Source of the DNA: Phocoena phocoena
Taxonomy: Eukaryota > Chordata > Mammalia > Artiodactyla > Phocoenidae
Assembly: GCF_963924675.1 (NCBI RefSeq)
Contig: NC_089220.1
Location: 160,183,270 to 160,247,269 of the forward strand
Length of the DNA: 64,000 nt
Reading direction: 5' to 3'
Numbering within the stretch: position 1 is the stretch's first letter; the number at the start of each line of letters is the position of its first letter. The notes beneath the pieces are model-generated. The model did not search any database. It saw only the letters and a program-made list of their open reading frames with translations, and was not told the DNA's origin. This document shows, in pieces, positions 28,888-39,990 of the stretch. Position numbers and translations under genes: made by a program.

Positions 28888-31282
28888 TACAACAGACTAC
28901 GAGTGCATTTATTACTCGTTAGAAGGATGTGCTCCCACCAAGGAGTCACAAGTGCTCATGGCCTTGGCTGCATGGGAGCTGCTGACGTCAGGAGGTGTCC
29001 CTGGACCCGTGTTGAATGGTGACCGTTGTTTCGTGCTGTACTTTAGTGTCTCTTTGTGATGCCAGTACTGGCAATCTCCTGACGCTAATTCTTGTTCCAA
29101 GTTAAGGATATTATATATCAACTCCTGTTTCAGGAAGCAAAGCTCTTTTTTTCTTTTTCCCCAACACTCTCTACACAAGCACAGAGACCTGTGCCAGATT
29201 TCCCTGTTTTTGAGCAATAGGAATGATGTTTTAAGTGGCATGTTAATCCCAACTGCCGATTTTCACAAAGGTGTGTAGAAATTAGGATTCGAGGAATTAA
29301 ATTTTTTTAAGTAAGTTATTACCGAAATATAACTTGGAAGAAAGATGAATAAAATGATGAAATGGTTTTGTTGACTGTGGGATCGCTCTTTCCTTCGAGG
29401 TGGGAGAATTTATCGTCTCCCATCTCTGTCCTGTTCCCTCCTGTTGGCAGTTGTTGGGTTGCTGTGCATGTGACCCGAGCGGGTGGACCCTGGTGACTCA
29501 GATCCACTTTTGTCTCCAAACAAGAAAAATCCTGAGGTCAGATAAATTGCTTGCTTCATCAAAGAACCAGCTTTAAAATTACCTTGTGTGAAAGATTTTT
29601 TTTTTTAAATATTGTGACATTTTAACCATTATGATACATACTCAGGAGTCCTCATTTTCAGACTGTGCTTTCCCAGGACGTATTTTCCCAAGATTCATGA
29701 GTGCTTCCGTTCCCGTGGCTTCAAAAAAAAGAATTTTTTTTTTTTAATAAACTGTGATTTGCAGATATCTTTGTTTTTCAAGGCAACACTGCTCATGTTT
29801 TATGTTCCATCCAAGGGGATATGAAGTTTTGGCTATGTTCAAGCTCTTAATGGGTTTCGATACTGTTCAATTGGTATATTGAGCATGGCCGTGATTTTAG
29901 TTTATTGCCCTTTCCTGAAGGGTTCCTGGCTGTGCTCTGCTTATATGCATCATCTTTAAAAACCTTTTTATTATTTTTATATGCATTTTTGCTATCATGA
30001 ATCATTCTGTGTTTTCTGTACTTTATAGCCATTGCTGCATTCAAAAACATTGCAACTAGATTTCTTTCTGGAAATATATTTCCCAGGAAAGTGTAGAATT
30101 ATATGTATTCCCTGCTGTGGCACAATTTTGACTTCTTTTATATTTTCAGTAATAAGGTATTGTAAACTAAGTAATTTTTTAAAAGCAGAAAATGTAACTA
30201 GTTAGCTATTGTTTGGTCATTGTTAGAAACCAGTACAAAGCTTTAGAAGGTTATTACTAAGATTTTAGATCTGTCTTCTCAACTTCAATGAACAAATAGA
30301 AAAAAACTTATATAACATTTTTCCTGTGGAACTCTTTTCTTGAAAGGTCCCATATTTAAATATAGTTTTATCCATATGGGTCTTATTATCTTTACTGTCA
30401 AAGTTTTACGCTTTTTCTCTTAGAGTAGACCCCCGTCTAGTCTGGCAAAACTCCTTTGAACATTATTTTTCTTGTGAGATGAGAGTTATATAATTCACTA
30501 AAGCAGGGTTTTCATACTGTTTCCAGATACTCTGGTCAGCAATAGAACAGGATATTTTCTTCTAGAAGTATCTTCCACTGTCCTGAATACATGCAGCTGA
30601 GCTGCAGCTGTCTAATTAGAGAGAAACACCATTAACGGCCGAATAATAAAAAGTGTGTGAAGGTGTCTCTGCTCCCCCACTGGAGAAATGCCCACATAGC
30701 ATCAAAAACAATGAGGGGAAATGAAATCACTTCTGACTCAGGGAGTGTGGTTTGCTTCTTGTTTTCTACTGAGAAGGCTTTGTCAGCCCGAATGGCGGTA
30801 TTGTCCTGAATGGAGGAGGCTCCTGTTGGCTGGTTTTTTGGTTCTCATTTAGTTCCGCTCTCTCCCTCTTGGAAGGCTGTTGGCCCCATCCTGCTGTCCC
30901 TTGGCCACCGCGGACTGACTGTGAGGGTGACATCTTGAAGAGAAAGTTAGTTGCTGGGAACTGTAGGACTGAACCAGTTGAAGTATTGATGTGAAGATGG
31001 GATCCTTTCCAAAGATGTTGCAAAGAATATAGTCTCCTTTCCTTTATTTGGGAATCTGAATACCTGAAAGGAAACACTCCTTGCCTTCTTATCTCCGTGC
31101 TTTTATCTGTGAGAAATGGTTTTGGTTGTAGCACAATAACTGTGGTTAAAGGAAGACATGGCTTATTTTTCTCTAATTTAAAAGAGGTCTGAAGATTGAC
31201 CATCCAAGCCTTGTATGGTGGCGCCAGAGCATAAGCAATGTCACTATCTCCTTTGTACTCAGCCATCCTTAATATGTATTGC
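28888..31282. other. Unique intron sequence
   Basis: Mostly AT-rich with short homopolymers. The reverse-strand 181-codon open frame at 30766-31311 has no recognisable domain and runs into L1 at its 5' side; I treat it as chance. No exon or RNA gene was recognised. Confidence 0.45.
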
Positions 31283-31664
31283 TTTATTTTTTTAATTGTG
31301 GTAAAGTACATATAACATTTACCATCTTATCCGTTTGAAAAAAAAACTTTTTACATTGAGGTATAGTTAATTTACAATGGTGTGGTAGTTTCAAGTGTAC
31401 AGCAAAGTGATTCTGATATATATGTATATATTCTTTTTCAGATTTTTTCCGTTATAGGTTATTATAATATACTGAGCATAGTTCCCTGTGCTATACAGTA
31501 GGTCCTTGTTGATTACCTGTTTTATATATAGAAGTGGGTATATGTTCATCCCAACTTCCTAATATGTCTTACCCCTCCTCATCCCCTTTGGTAACCACAA
31601 CTTTGTTTTCTGTGTCTGTGAGTCTGTTTCTGTTTTGTAAATGAGTTCATTTGTATCATTTTTT

Positions 31665-32043
31665 ATTTTGTTTTTTTTTGTTTTTTTCTTTTTTTTTCTT
31701 AATTAATTAATTTATTTATTTTTGGCTGTGTTGGGTCTTCGTTGCTGCGTGCGGGCTTTCTCTAGTTGTGGCGAGCGGGGGCTACCTTCGTTGTGGTGCA
31801 CGGGCTTCTCGTTGCAGTGGCTTCTCTTGTTGCAGAGCATGGGCTCTAGGCGCACAGGCTTCAGTAGTCATGGCACGCGGGCTCAGTAGTTGCGGCACAG
31901 AGACTCTAGAGCGCAGGCTCAGTAGTTGTGGCCCACGGGCTTAGTTGCTCCGTGGCATGTGAGATCTTCCTGGACCAGGGCTTGAACCCATGTCCCCTGC
32001 ATTGGCAGGCGGATTCTTAACCACTGCTCCACCAGGGAAGCCC
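31665..32043 (-). mobile_element. Long CHR-L-like SINE, antisense, inside L1
   Basis: The T-rich tail and GGCTGTGTTGGGTCTTCGTT start, with an end at GCTCCACCAGGGAAGCCC, mark the antisense long SINE. The duplicated target TGTATCATTTTTT is at 31652-31664 and 32044-32056. It is the third layer of a SINE-in-L1-in-L1 nest. Confidence 0.93.
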
Positions 32044-32221
32044 TGTATCATTTTTTTAGATTCCACATAAAAATGATCTCATATGATATTTGTCTTTGTC
32101 TGACTTACTTCACTTAGTGTGATGATCTGTAGGTCCATCCATGTTGCTGCAAATGGCAGTATTTCATTCTTTTTTATGGCTGAGTAATATTCCATTGCGT
32201 GTTTGTGTATACATGCACAAA

Positions 32222-32242
32222 TGTGTGTGTGTGTATGTGTAT

Positions 32243-32289
<47 letters not shown>
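32222..32289. repeat. Compound (TG)n(CA)n(TA)n microsatellite
   Basis: TGTGTGTGTGTGTATGTGTA is followed by CACACACACACACA and then about 16 TA units, inside the L1 ORF2 region. The TG and CA blocks are complementary and the TA block is self-complementary. Confidence 0.97.
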
Positions 32290-32294
<5 letters not shown>

Positions 32295-32961
32295 CCACAT
32301 CTTTATCCATTCTTCTGTCCTTGAACATTTACGTTGCTTCCATGTCTTGGCTCCATCTAAAGCATTTTCACATTGCTGTGTAACCATCACCACAATCCTT
32401 CCCCAGCACTCCTTTCATCTTGTAAGATGGAAACTCTATCCCCTTTAAACAGTAACTTCCTGTTCTCCATCCCTCACCCCTAGCAACCACCATTCTAACT
32501 TTCTGTCTTTCTGAGTTTGACTACTCAAGGTATTTCACATAAGTGGAATCACACAGTATTTATCTTTTTTCGACTGGCTTATTTCACGTAGCATAATGTC
32601 CTCAAGTTTTAAACATGTTGTAACGTGTGTCAGTATCTCCTTCCTTTTTAAGGCTGAGTCATATTCCATCGTATGTATCCACCACGCGCTCTTCATCCAC
32701 TCATCCATCCACAGACACTTAGTTTGCGTCTGCCTTTTGGCTGTTGTGAAGGATGCTGCTACGAACACGAGTGTCTTAACGTGCATTTGTGTCCTCACTG
32801 TCATTCCTGGTGACAACTCTGAGCATCTTGTCAGAATCCTACGCAGGAAGAAGCAGGAAGGGGAAGAGGCAGCTGCTAGTGGAGGGAGCCCCCTTTGTAA
32901 GGGTCTTCCCAGAAGTGCCGCCATCCACCTCGATGACCCAGAGACGAGACTCACGATGATA

Positions 32962-33172
32962 ATGAAATAGTTAATATTTATGGAGTGCTGGTATGTGCCA
33001 ACACCGGGACTGTATCGTCCATTTAATTCTCAAAATAAATCCGTGAGGGTGGTCGCATTTCATCCAGGAGGTTTAGCGAGTTGTCCAAGGGTAGTGAGTC
33101 ACATAGCTAGTAAGAGGCAAAGCTGGGATTTTAACCCAGGAATCTAGCACCAATGTTATGCTCTTAACTACC
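32962..33172 (-). repeat. MIR, antisense
   Basis: GTTAATATTTATGGAGTGCT, TCACATAGCTAGTAAGAGGC and GGGATTTTAACCCAGGAATC are the reverse complement of MIR in the correct order, ending ATGCTCTTAACTACC. Confidence 0.85.
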
Positions 33173-33774
33173 ATCTTCTGTTCCTGTTTTCAGAGGAGCT
33201 GGGGAAAACAGTTTTATCTCAACTAGGCGTGTTTCCTCTCCCGACCAAATCGGGGCTCCGCTTCGATGGAGGGGGAGGAGAATGGATATGGGTAGGCAAC
33301 TCGCAGAGTCTGCCCTGGAGCGCCTGCCCCTGGGAGCTGCCTCTTCATCTCACGGTTTCTGAAGCCTGGTGGCCTCTGGCCTCTGAAATTGCAGCTGCTC
33401 CATAGCACTGCCTTGCTGGCCACCGTCACGCTGCTGTGCCAGCCAAGCCCCACCACCGGCCAGATCATTTTGGCTTAACCCGAAAGACCGGGAGTAGACC
33501 ACAAATCCTGGAATACCTGATTACATCTACCACTTGAAGTGGTCGTGATCTGCCCAACGTAGGGAGCCTAGAGGAGCTAGCTGGAAATACAGGAGGAGGG
33601 GCTGAATATATAGATATTTTTGTTAGAAAATTGTTTCTGTTATTTACTGAGTAATGATTTCTGCCAGCAGTGCATTACCTGTTTAAAAACATTGTATTTA
33701 ATCTTTGCTAGTACTACTTTTTATAGTTAGTATTTTTATTATTATTTAATAGTGCCAATTGCCACACATCAGGT
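33173..33774. other. Unique intron sequence
   Basis: No recognised repeat or exon. Confidence 0.45.
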
Positions 33775-33787
33775 AACCCATGTCTTT

Positions 33788-34084
33788 TTTTTTTCTTTTA
33801 AAATTTTATTTATTTATTTATTTGGCTGCGCTGGGTCTTTATTGCCATGCGCAGGCTTCCTCTAGTTGCGGTGAGTGGGGACTACTCTTTGTTGCGGAGC
33901 ATGGGCTCTAGACGCGCGGTCTTCAGTAGTTGTGACTTGCGGGTTCTAGAGCGCAGGCTCAGTAGGTTGTGGCGCACGGGCTTAGTTGCTCCGCGGCATG
34001 TGGGATCTTCCCGGACCAGGGCTCGAACCCATGTCCCCTGTGTTGGCAGGCAGCTTCATAACCACTGCGCCACCAGGGAAGTCC
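33788..34084 (-). mobile_element. Long CHR-L-like SINE, antisense
   Basis: The poly(T)/TTTA tail and TTGGCTGCGCTGGGTCTTTA start, with an end at GCGCCACCAGGGAAGTCC. The target duplication AACCCATGTCTTT/AACCCACGTCTTT lies at 33775-33787 and 34085-34097 with one mismatch. Shorter than the other long copies through internal loss of repeat units. Confidence 0.93.
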
Positions 34085-34411
34085 AACCCACGTCTTTCTG
34101 ATTTTGGAGTAGAAGTTCTCAGTCAGTGTTCTAATGTTGATTGTACGAATTTGGTGCCTTTTTAACCCACTGATTTGTATGGATATATTCCCCCAATATT
34201 CCAGCTAGGTCTTGTCTTCTGGGACTTAGATGGTCATCAGCATTCAACCTTAACCCTCTCTGTAGAAAGACCTTTCCTTCTTTAGTGTGGAGGAAGTAGT
34301 CCTGAAATAAATGATTGGTTAAGACCAATCACCTTCTACTATCCTTTGAATCCTCTTCTTCTTTGTAAATAATAAGGCTGTCACATTGAACTTAGTTGTT
34401 TGTCTTAAACC

Positions 34412-34630
34412 CTAACCCAGTAGTTCTCAACCTCCAGGAATTTGCCCCACAGGGGACTTTGGCCGTGTCTGGTGACTTATATGGTTGTCACAAATGGGGA
34501 GGGGGTGTGCTGGCATGTGGTGGCTGGAGGCCAGAGATGCTACTTAACAACCTACGATGCACAAGGACCCCCTCACCTCACACACATAGGATTATCTGGC
34601 CTGAAATCTTGACAATGCCAAGCTCAACTG
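34412..34630 (+). repeat. MER5A-like hAT-Charlie element
   Basis: Starts CAGTAGTTCTCAACCTCCAG, then CAGGGGACTTTGGCCGTGTC, TATGGTTGTCACAAATGGGG, GGCCAGAGATGCTACTTAAC and GGATTATCTGGCCTGAAATC. This follows MER5A closely; the right terminal repeat is degraded. Confidence 0.85.
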
Positions 34631-34984
34631 CCGTCCAAGATGCAATTGAGTTGTTGACCCTCAGATAAGTTTCCCTGGATGCTTTGGTGTTCTGTGTCCG
34701 GTTGTCTCTGGTCCATCTATCGGCAGTACGTCTCAGCCATCATTCTGTGTGGAGGACCCCTGCTTAAGAGTTAAAATTACATCGACCACTTTCGAGTGTT
34801 TTACAGTCTAGTTGATGTGACGCCATTTAAGAAGCTTACGTGGTGACCTTTCTTACAGTTTATTTTGAACGTGATTTCAGTGCAATAAAGATTTTGCTTT
34901 ACTTTTAACATATAAATGAACATGAAGAACCTAAGGGGGCATTCGAAGGGGTTAAGGTCAGTCTAAGAGGGAGAAGGGTATTCT

Positions 34985-35175
34985 GTAGTGGAAAAAACTT
35001 GGGGTTTAGAGTTTGAAGCCTTTTCCCAGCCCAGCTCTACCATCTCTGGCATTTAACCCATCAGCCTCCGTTTCCTGATCTCCACTTGCTTCACATTTCG
35101 TTTGAAGAACGAAATGACTGTGTGTTGAAAAAGCTTTTTGAAATTATAAGGTGCTGCATATCTGTCAGCTCCTGT
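34985..35175 (+). repeat. MIR, sense, diverged
   Basis: TCTGTAGTGGAAAAAACTTG, AGCCCAGCTCTACCATCTCT and CAGCCTCCGTTTCCTGATCT follow MIR order (head, CAGCTCTGCCACTTACTAGC, CTCAGTTTCCTCATCT). Confidence 0.7.
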
Positions 35176-35312
35176 TGTTTAAGTTCTTTTCTCATGGGCT
35201 TTTCTCCCCTTAGATTAATTATTCCTGTGTTAGTTCCTAGATAAATATTCTGAGTGCCTTTGCTAAAAAAAAGATGTATAGTTTATTTCTCTCCAGAAAT
35301 ATGTGTGTATAC

Positions 35313-35344
<32 letters not shown>

Positions 35345-38300
35345 ATTGCCCTCAGTGAAATGAGGTTTACTAATATACCATGATTATACTAGTTTAGACC
35401 AGACAGGTCGAACTCCAGCCCAGGAAAAGCAACATAATGATATCCTGTAACAGCTGCTGTAACTGGGGAGATGTGGGGATTTAAACCGACTGTGAGTAGT
35501 GTTGGCTCCGGTTCCAGGAGGGTTTGTTGGACAAACATGCGTGTTCTGACAGAGCCCCACTTACGCCTTGTGTTTGCCAGAGAGTCATGGAGCCTCAGAC
35601 CACACAACAGGCAGAGCAGACGTGACAGTTCTTAGGAGGTGGAAGTAAGTTGGGATGAGAGGAATTCCAGGCCAGTGCACAGATCTACAAGTTCTCTATT
35701 GGAATGCTTGTTGAACTCTTTAGACAAATAAGGGAAAATGTGGTGGTTGGCCATCTGTCAGATTTCATGTCCCCTTCCCAGGAGGGGCGTGCTGATTGGA
35801 GGGGAGACCCTAAACCTGTCTCTTCCTCCTGAGCCCCTGTCAATTGATCCCTGAACCCATCCCAAGACTGTGGCTCGCAGTTACCAGCTGGGTTCTTACC
35901 CACGGGTGAGTCATAAACAATACTCAGTGCTGTGCGTCCTGGTGGAGTGAAGCCCCAGCACAGAAGAATAAAGAAAAGAGCCATTGCCAGATTTTGGTGT
36001 CAGACGGTCACCTTCTGTATGTGTTAGACTTGCCAGGACCCAGGTGCCTGTAAGAACAGCGATTTTAACCAAGTCTGTGACGTTAGGTGCTTTGTTCTTT
36101 AAGAGGGTGATGTGAGTCAGGTAGATGGTGGGTGTGGGTGCTGAGGCCTGAGGAGCCACAGCCCCGGGGCGGGGCGGGATCGCTCGTTTTTTCTTGGTCT
36201 AAGAATTAGGTGTGGCATCTAGCACTTGGTAATTTGCCTGCACAGCCCTGTTGGGCCTTAAAAGAAAGGGTCAGCTCCTTAATTTTAAATCTGAATATGC
36301 AAATCAACTGAAAGATAAAAAATGAAAAGCTCTGACTCCTAATTTACTCTGCAGAGAGTATTCTCAGAAATGTGAATCATCAGAAATAGTTTCCTATCAT
36401 CCAGAAAAAAGTGCTGACTGACACCTTAACTTTACAGATAATGAGATCTTTGGGGAAGTTTTAATCTTTCATAGTTTCCCGGAGTTGTTTCCTTCCTCCC
36501 CTCCCCCAAACGCCAATGACCACGTTATCTATCTGTCTTTACCCCTTTCATTTGCTCTGTAAACATAAGGATAAGAATATATTGGAGGGTGTTTTAGCTG
36601 TACCTGTAATTAGGTATCTCGTATCAATAGTCAAAACATAGACTTTGAAGCACAATACATATTTAACTGAGGGTGAGTATTTCTGAGTCAAAAAAGATAC
36701 CCTTAAGCTGTGCGCGTGTTTGCATTACTTTCTCAGCATTTATAACCTGGATGCCAGTTTGAGCATCAGATAGGCAGATGGTAACAGAAATTATTAGAAT
36801 TATCTTTGTTACTAAATACTCCTGACTTTGTCCTAATAGAAAAAAAAAAAGGTATTTTGTAAAGTATCATTTTATCTTTTACTTTTTCTTCTTTCAAGTG
36901 CCCTTTTACATAGATGTGTTTTTTGACTTAGGTCTCATTAACATTTCTTATAGAAACTGCCTTTGGGGCAGTACCACGTATTAAATTGTTCTGATGCTTT
37001 AGGAAAAGGAAAACCATGGTAACCAGATATAGGGTGTGATTATTTGCCTCTAACGTGGCAAAGTGTTGGGTTTAACAAAAGAAGCTTAATACAAATGTTC
37101 CAATTGACCCTTCTAATCACTCAGGCTGCTTAGAGCTCAATCAATCTCTCATTATTATCAGAGTTATTCTAGCAAAGGCAGCAGTGATAGTATTTTTCAT
37201 AATCACTCCTTGAGCCAAATGTAATTTGCAATTTGTAGTATTGTATTATGAAACAATAATGCATTAAAATGAACAGTGCAGGAATTAGGAGTATAGTGGT
37301 AAAGAAAGGATCCAGAGAAGTAGTTGTGGGACAGACTCTCTCAAAATCATTTAAAGTGGACATGGCTGATTTCAATGCCAAATTAAGCATTTAGAAAAAT
37401 CAGACTTGTGTCTTGTTTTTACTTTATTTAATTGTGTGTGTGTATATATATACATTTTAATCTTATATGTAATAATATATATATTATTTATTATAAAGTC
37501 AATGTAGTAGCTGGGGGAAAACAAAAACAATTACTTAGCATATTATTTGCCTTTGCATATTTGGTGTTTTGGGTTAGCGTAGTTTCATTACCTGTGTGGG
37601 TATGTTTTGAAGAAAAATGAGGTATATCAAGCCTTATAAAAATCCTGTATGGAACAGTCATTACTGATTGACCCCTTTTTACAAAGAGGAATTTATTTAC
37701 TACAGAAAGTATGTAGTGTGGTCCATGGACTAGCTGATGTCAGGGAAGCTTTAATATAATTAAGATATACTTTCACCCATCTTCTGTCATTTGACTTGAA
37801 TGGCTCTAAGTAGAGATTATAAATATCATTTCAGAGTTATTTATGTGTTCATCTTGTGTTTTGAGGGATTACTGTGCTTGCTTGTTATTTTTTTTTTTCC
37901 TTAAGCCTTTATATCTGGATCCCGCGCTTTTTCGGGTGTGTGTGTGTGTGTGTGTTTGGTTTGGTTTTTAAGATCTTTGGAGTTTATGATGATTCTTATA
38001 AAGTCAAAATTGATAATGTGCCGGGTTCAGTTTCTTAATTGCTTTACTATTTCCTTGTCCGTATCCATCCTGGACTCCTGCAGTGTCGGGTTACTAGGCA
38101 TATCTGTGCATCCTTGATTCGATAACACAGGCTACGACGCAGGGGAAGAATGCACTTCTAAGGGCATTTAATGGGGGTCCTGAGAAGGATATGTTGTCCA
38201 TTAAGGGAACATCACGTGTCTGAAGGCTGTTCTAGCCTGGTTAAGGAGAAGCTGTATTTTCTTTATTAAAAAAAAAGTCACTTATTTTTTTCCTGGATGC

Positions 38301-38726
38301 CAAGCAACACAAATTTAGTTTATTAAATCTAATCAGACTAGCACTGATGAAAACCGTACACAATCAAATAATGATTCTCAAGTCTGCAGATTTCCTTTTA
38401 AAGAGAACCCCTTCTACAGTGTGCTGACTTCAAACTGCATCCCATTTGACAAAAGCACTATCACGTTGTCACGCACCCTCTCCGAGGCTGCGTCTCATCA
38501 TGGTTGATTACCAAGATGTTTTTTGCCTAAATGGGAGCTTTCTGCTTTTCCTAATCAGCCCTCTTTTGCCTGATTGATCCAGCATTGCCACAAGCCACTG
38601 CTGAGCAAATCGGTACACAATCATGGTAGCAATTTCTTTAAATGTCACTGAAATATGGAAGATCCTGTATGGGAAGGACACATTAGAAAGGAGTCTTTTC
38701 CCCTCATTTATCAAATGGAGGCCGAG

Positions 38727-38773
<47 letters not shown>

Positions 38774-39200
38774 AGGGCCAGAAACCACGAGCACATCATC
38801 GTACAAGAGAAATGCACGCAGGGACTTCTTGCTGTCTTACCCTCTGATTGGGTTTGGGCGGTTTGACACGCTTCTGCTGTCGCCCGGTGTGATTTGCATA
38901 CGTTACGCAGACAGCGTTGACTTCTGGAGCATCGCTGCACTTAGAAATACTGGCAACGTCCTAAAAACGAGTACGTGGCAGTTTGTGTGATCCTTTCCAA
39001 TGATTAGAATCAGTTCTTGACCTTGCGTCTGAACTCCTGCCCTTCACAGAAAAGTTCATGCAGGAACAGTGTCCCTTGGACCTCCTTGCTGGCCAGCAAT
39101 ACAAGATTTATCTCGTTGGTTACACCCAAGACGTTTTAACCAGATGCTCTCAGTATAAAAGCATAGAGTGACTGGCCGATTTGGAGGTGGCTGGGTGTGG
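35176..39200. other. Unique intron sequence with microsatellites
   Basis: Mostly AT-rich unique DNA with (GT)n at 35319-35344 and 37935-37955 and (CA)n at 38731-38766. Short GC-rich text near 36160-36185 is too small to be a CpG island. No exon was recognised. Confidence 0.45.
38731..38766. repeat. (CA)n microsatellite
   Basis: Eighteen uninterrupted AC units. It explains the poly(Thr-His) and poly(Val-Cys) open frames here. Confidence 0.97.
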
Positions 39201-39204
39201 TAAT

Positions 39205-39380
39205 AAGAAGCGTCTTGGGCCGGAATTCCGGTTTTGCTGCTTGCTTGCTAGATGACCTGTTAAATCACTAAATCGCCCTGTGCTTCCTGAGGTTTCCCCT
39301 GAAGAACACATACCTCATATGCCAGTTATTGGAATCAATGAGATCAAGTATACATAAAGAAGAATTCAATAAATTCTAGT
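39205..39380 (+). repeat. MIR, sense
   Basis: CCGGTTTTGCTGCTTGCTTG, then TAGATGACCTGTTAAATCAC, CTTCCTGAGGTTTCCCCTGA and GAATTCAATAAATTC follow the MIR arrangement with many substitutions. Confidence 0.6.
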
Positions 39381-39503
39381 TAAGTGAGCAAAAGAGCCTA
39401 CAACTGGTGCTCAGTTCTACGTCTCACTTAGGAGTGAACTTCACGGATCCGGGAATTTCATTTTCTCTAGGAGTGTCCAAGTTCAGACCCACCAAGGTCT
39501 CTT

Positions 39504-39836
39504 TTTTTTTTGTCTTTTTAATAAATTTATTTATTCATTTTTGGCTGCATTGGGTCTTTGTTGCCACAAACAGCGGCTACTCTTTGTTGTGGTGTGCAGG
39601 CTTCTCATTGTGGTGGGTTCTCTTGTTGTGGAGCACGGGCTCTAGGCGCGGGCTTCAATATTTGTGGCACGTGGGCTCAATAGTTGTGGCTCACGGGCTC
39701 TAGAGCGCAGGCTCAGTAGTTGTGGTGCACAGGCTTCATTGCTCTGCGGCATGTGGGATCTTCCCGGACCAGGGCTCGAACCCGTGTCCCCTGCACTGGC
39801 AGGCGGATTCTCAACCACTGCGCCACCCGGGAAGCC
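39504..39836 (-). mobile_element. Long CHR-L-like SINE, antisense
   Basis: T-rich tail, TTTTTGGCTGCATTGGGTCT, repeated GGGCTC...GTAGTTGTGG units, end GCGCCACCCGGGAAGCC. A perfect 16-bp target duplication, CCCACCAAGGTCTCTT, lies at 39488-39503 and 39837-39852. Confidence 0.95.
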
Positions 39837-39867
39837 CCCACCAAGGTCTCTTAAACTCACTGAGGTG

Positions 39868-39990
39868 AACTGAGCTCTGTTCCTGACTCGCAAGGTGACT
39901 TTGCACAGCTCTGCGTGCAGACCTCTTGGGCCTCAATTTCCTTGTCTGTCAAATGAAGACATTAGACAAGATGACTCGTCTCTAGGCTTC
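39868..39990 (+). repeat. MIR-like fragment
   Basis: CTTGGGCCTCAATTTCCTTG, TCTGTCAAATGAAGACATTA and GACAAGATGACTCGTCTCTA follow the MIR 3' arrangement (CAATTTCCTCATCTGTAAAA, then GACTAGATGATCTCTAAGG). Confidence 0.6.

Larger units (their letters stand above)
31283..32800 (-). mobile_element. Nested L1s: younger L1 inside older L1, antisense
   Basis: Older L1 3' sequence (AGTACATATAACATTTACCA at about 31305) resumes at about 32355 (TTTTCACATTGCTGTGTAAC, ACCATCACCACAATCC) and runs to about 32800, including an antisense ORF2 C-terminal remnant (MEYDSALKR-like). Between them is a younger L1 3' part (about 31340-32345): 3'UTR words TTGAGGTATAGTTAATTTAC, then antisense ORF2 C-terminus encoding [21 protein letters not shown] long SINE and a microsatellite lie inside it. 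Confidence 0.8.

Noticed and set aside
30766..31311. 181-codon reverse-strand open frame, the longest outside L1
   Set aside because: No recognisable domain, no splice or promoter context, and its 5' part overlaps the start of an L1 insertion. Most likely a chance open frame in intronic DNA.
36150..36185. Small GC-rich patch as a CpG island or promoter
   Set aside because: Only about 35 bp, far too short, and with no transcription-start features.
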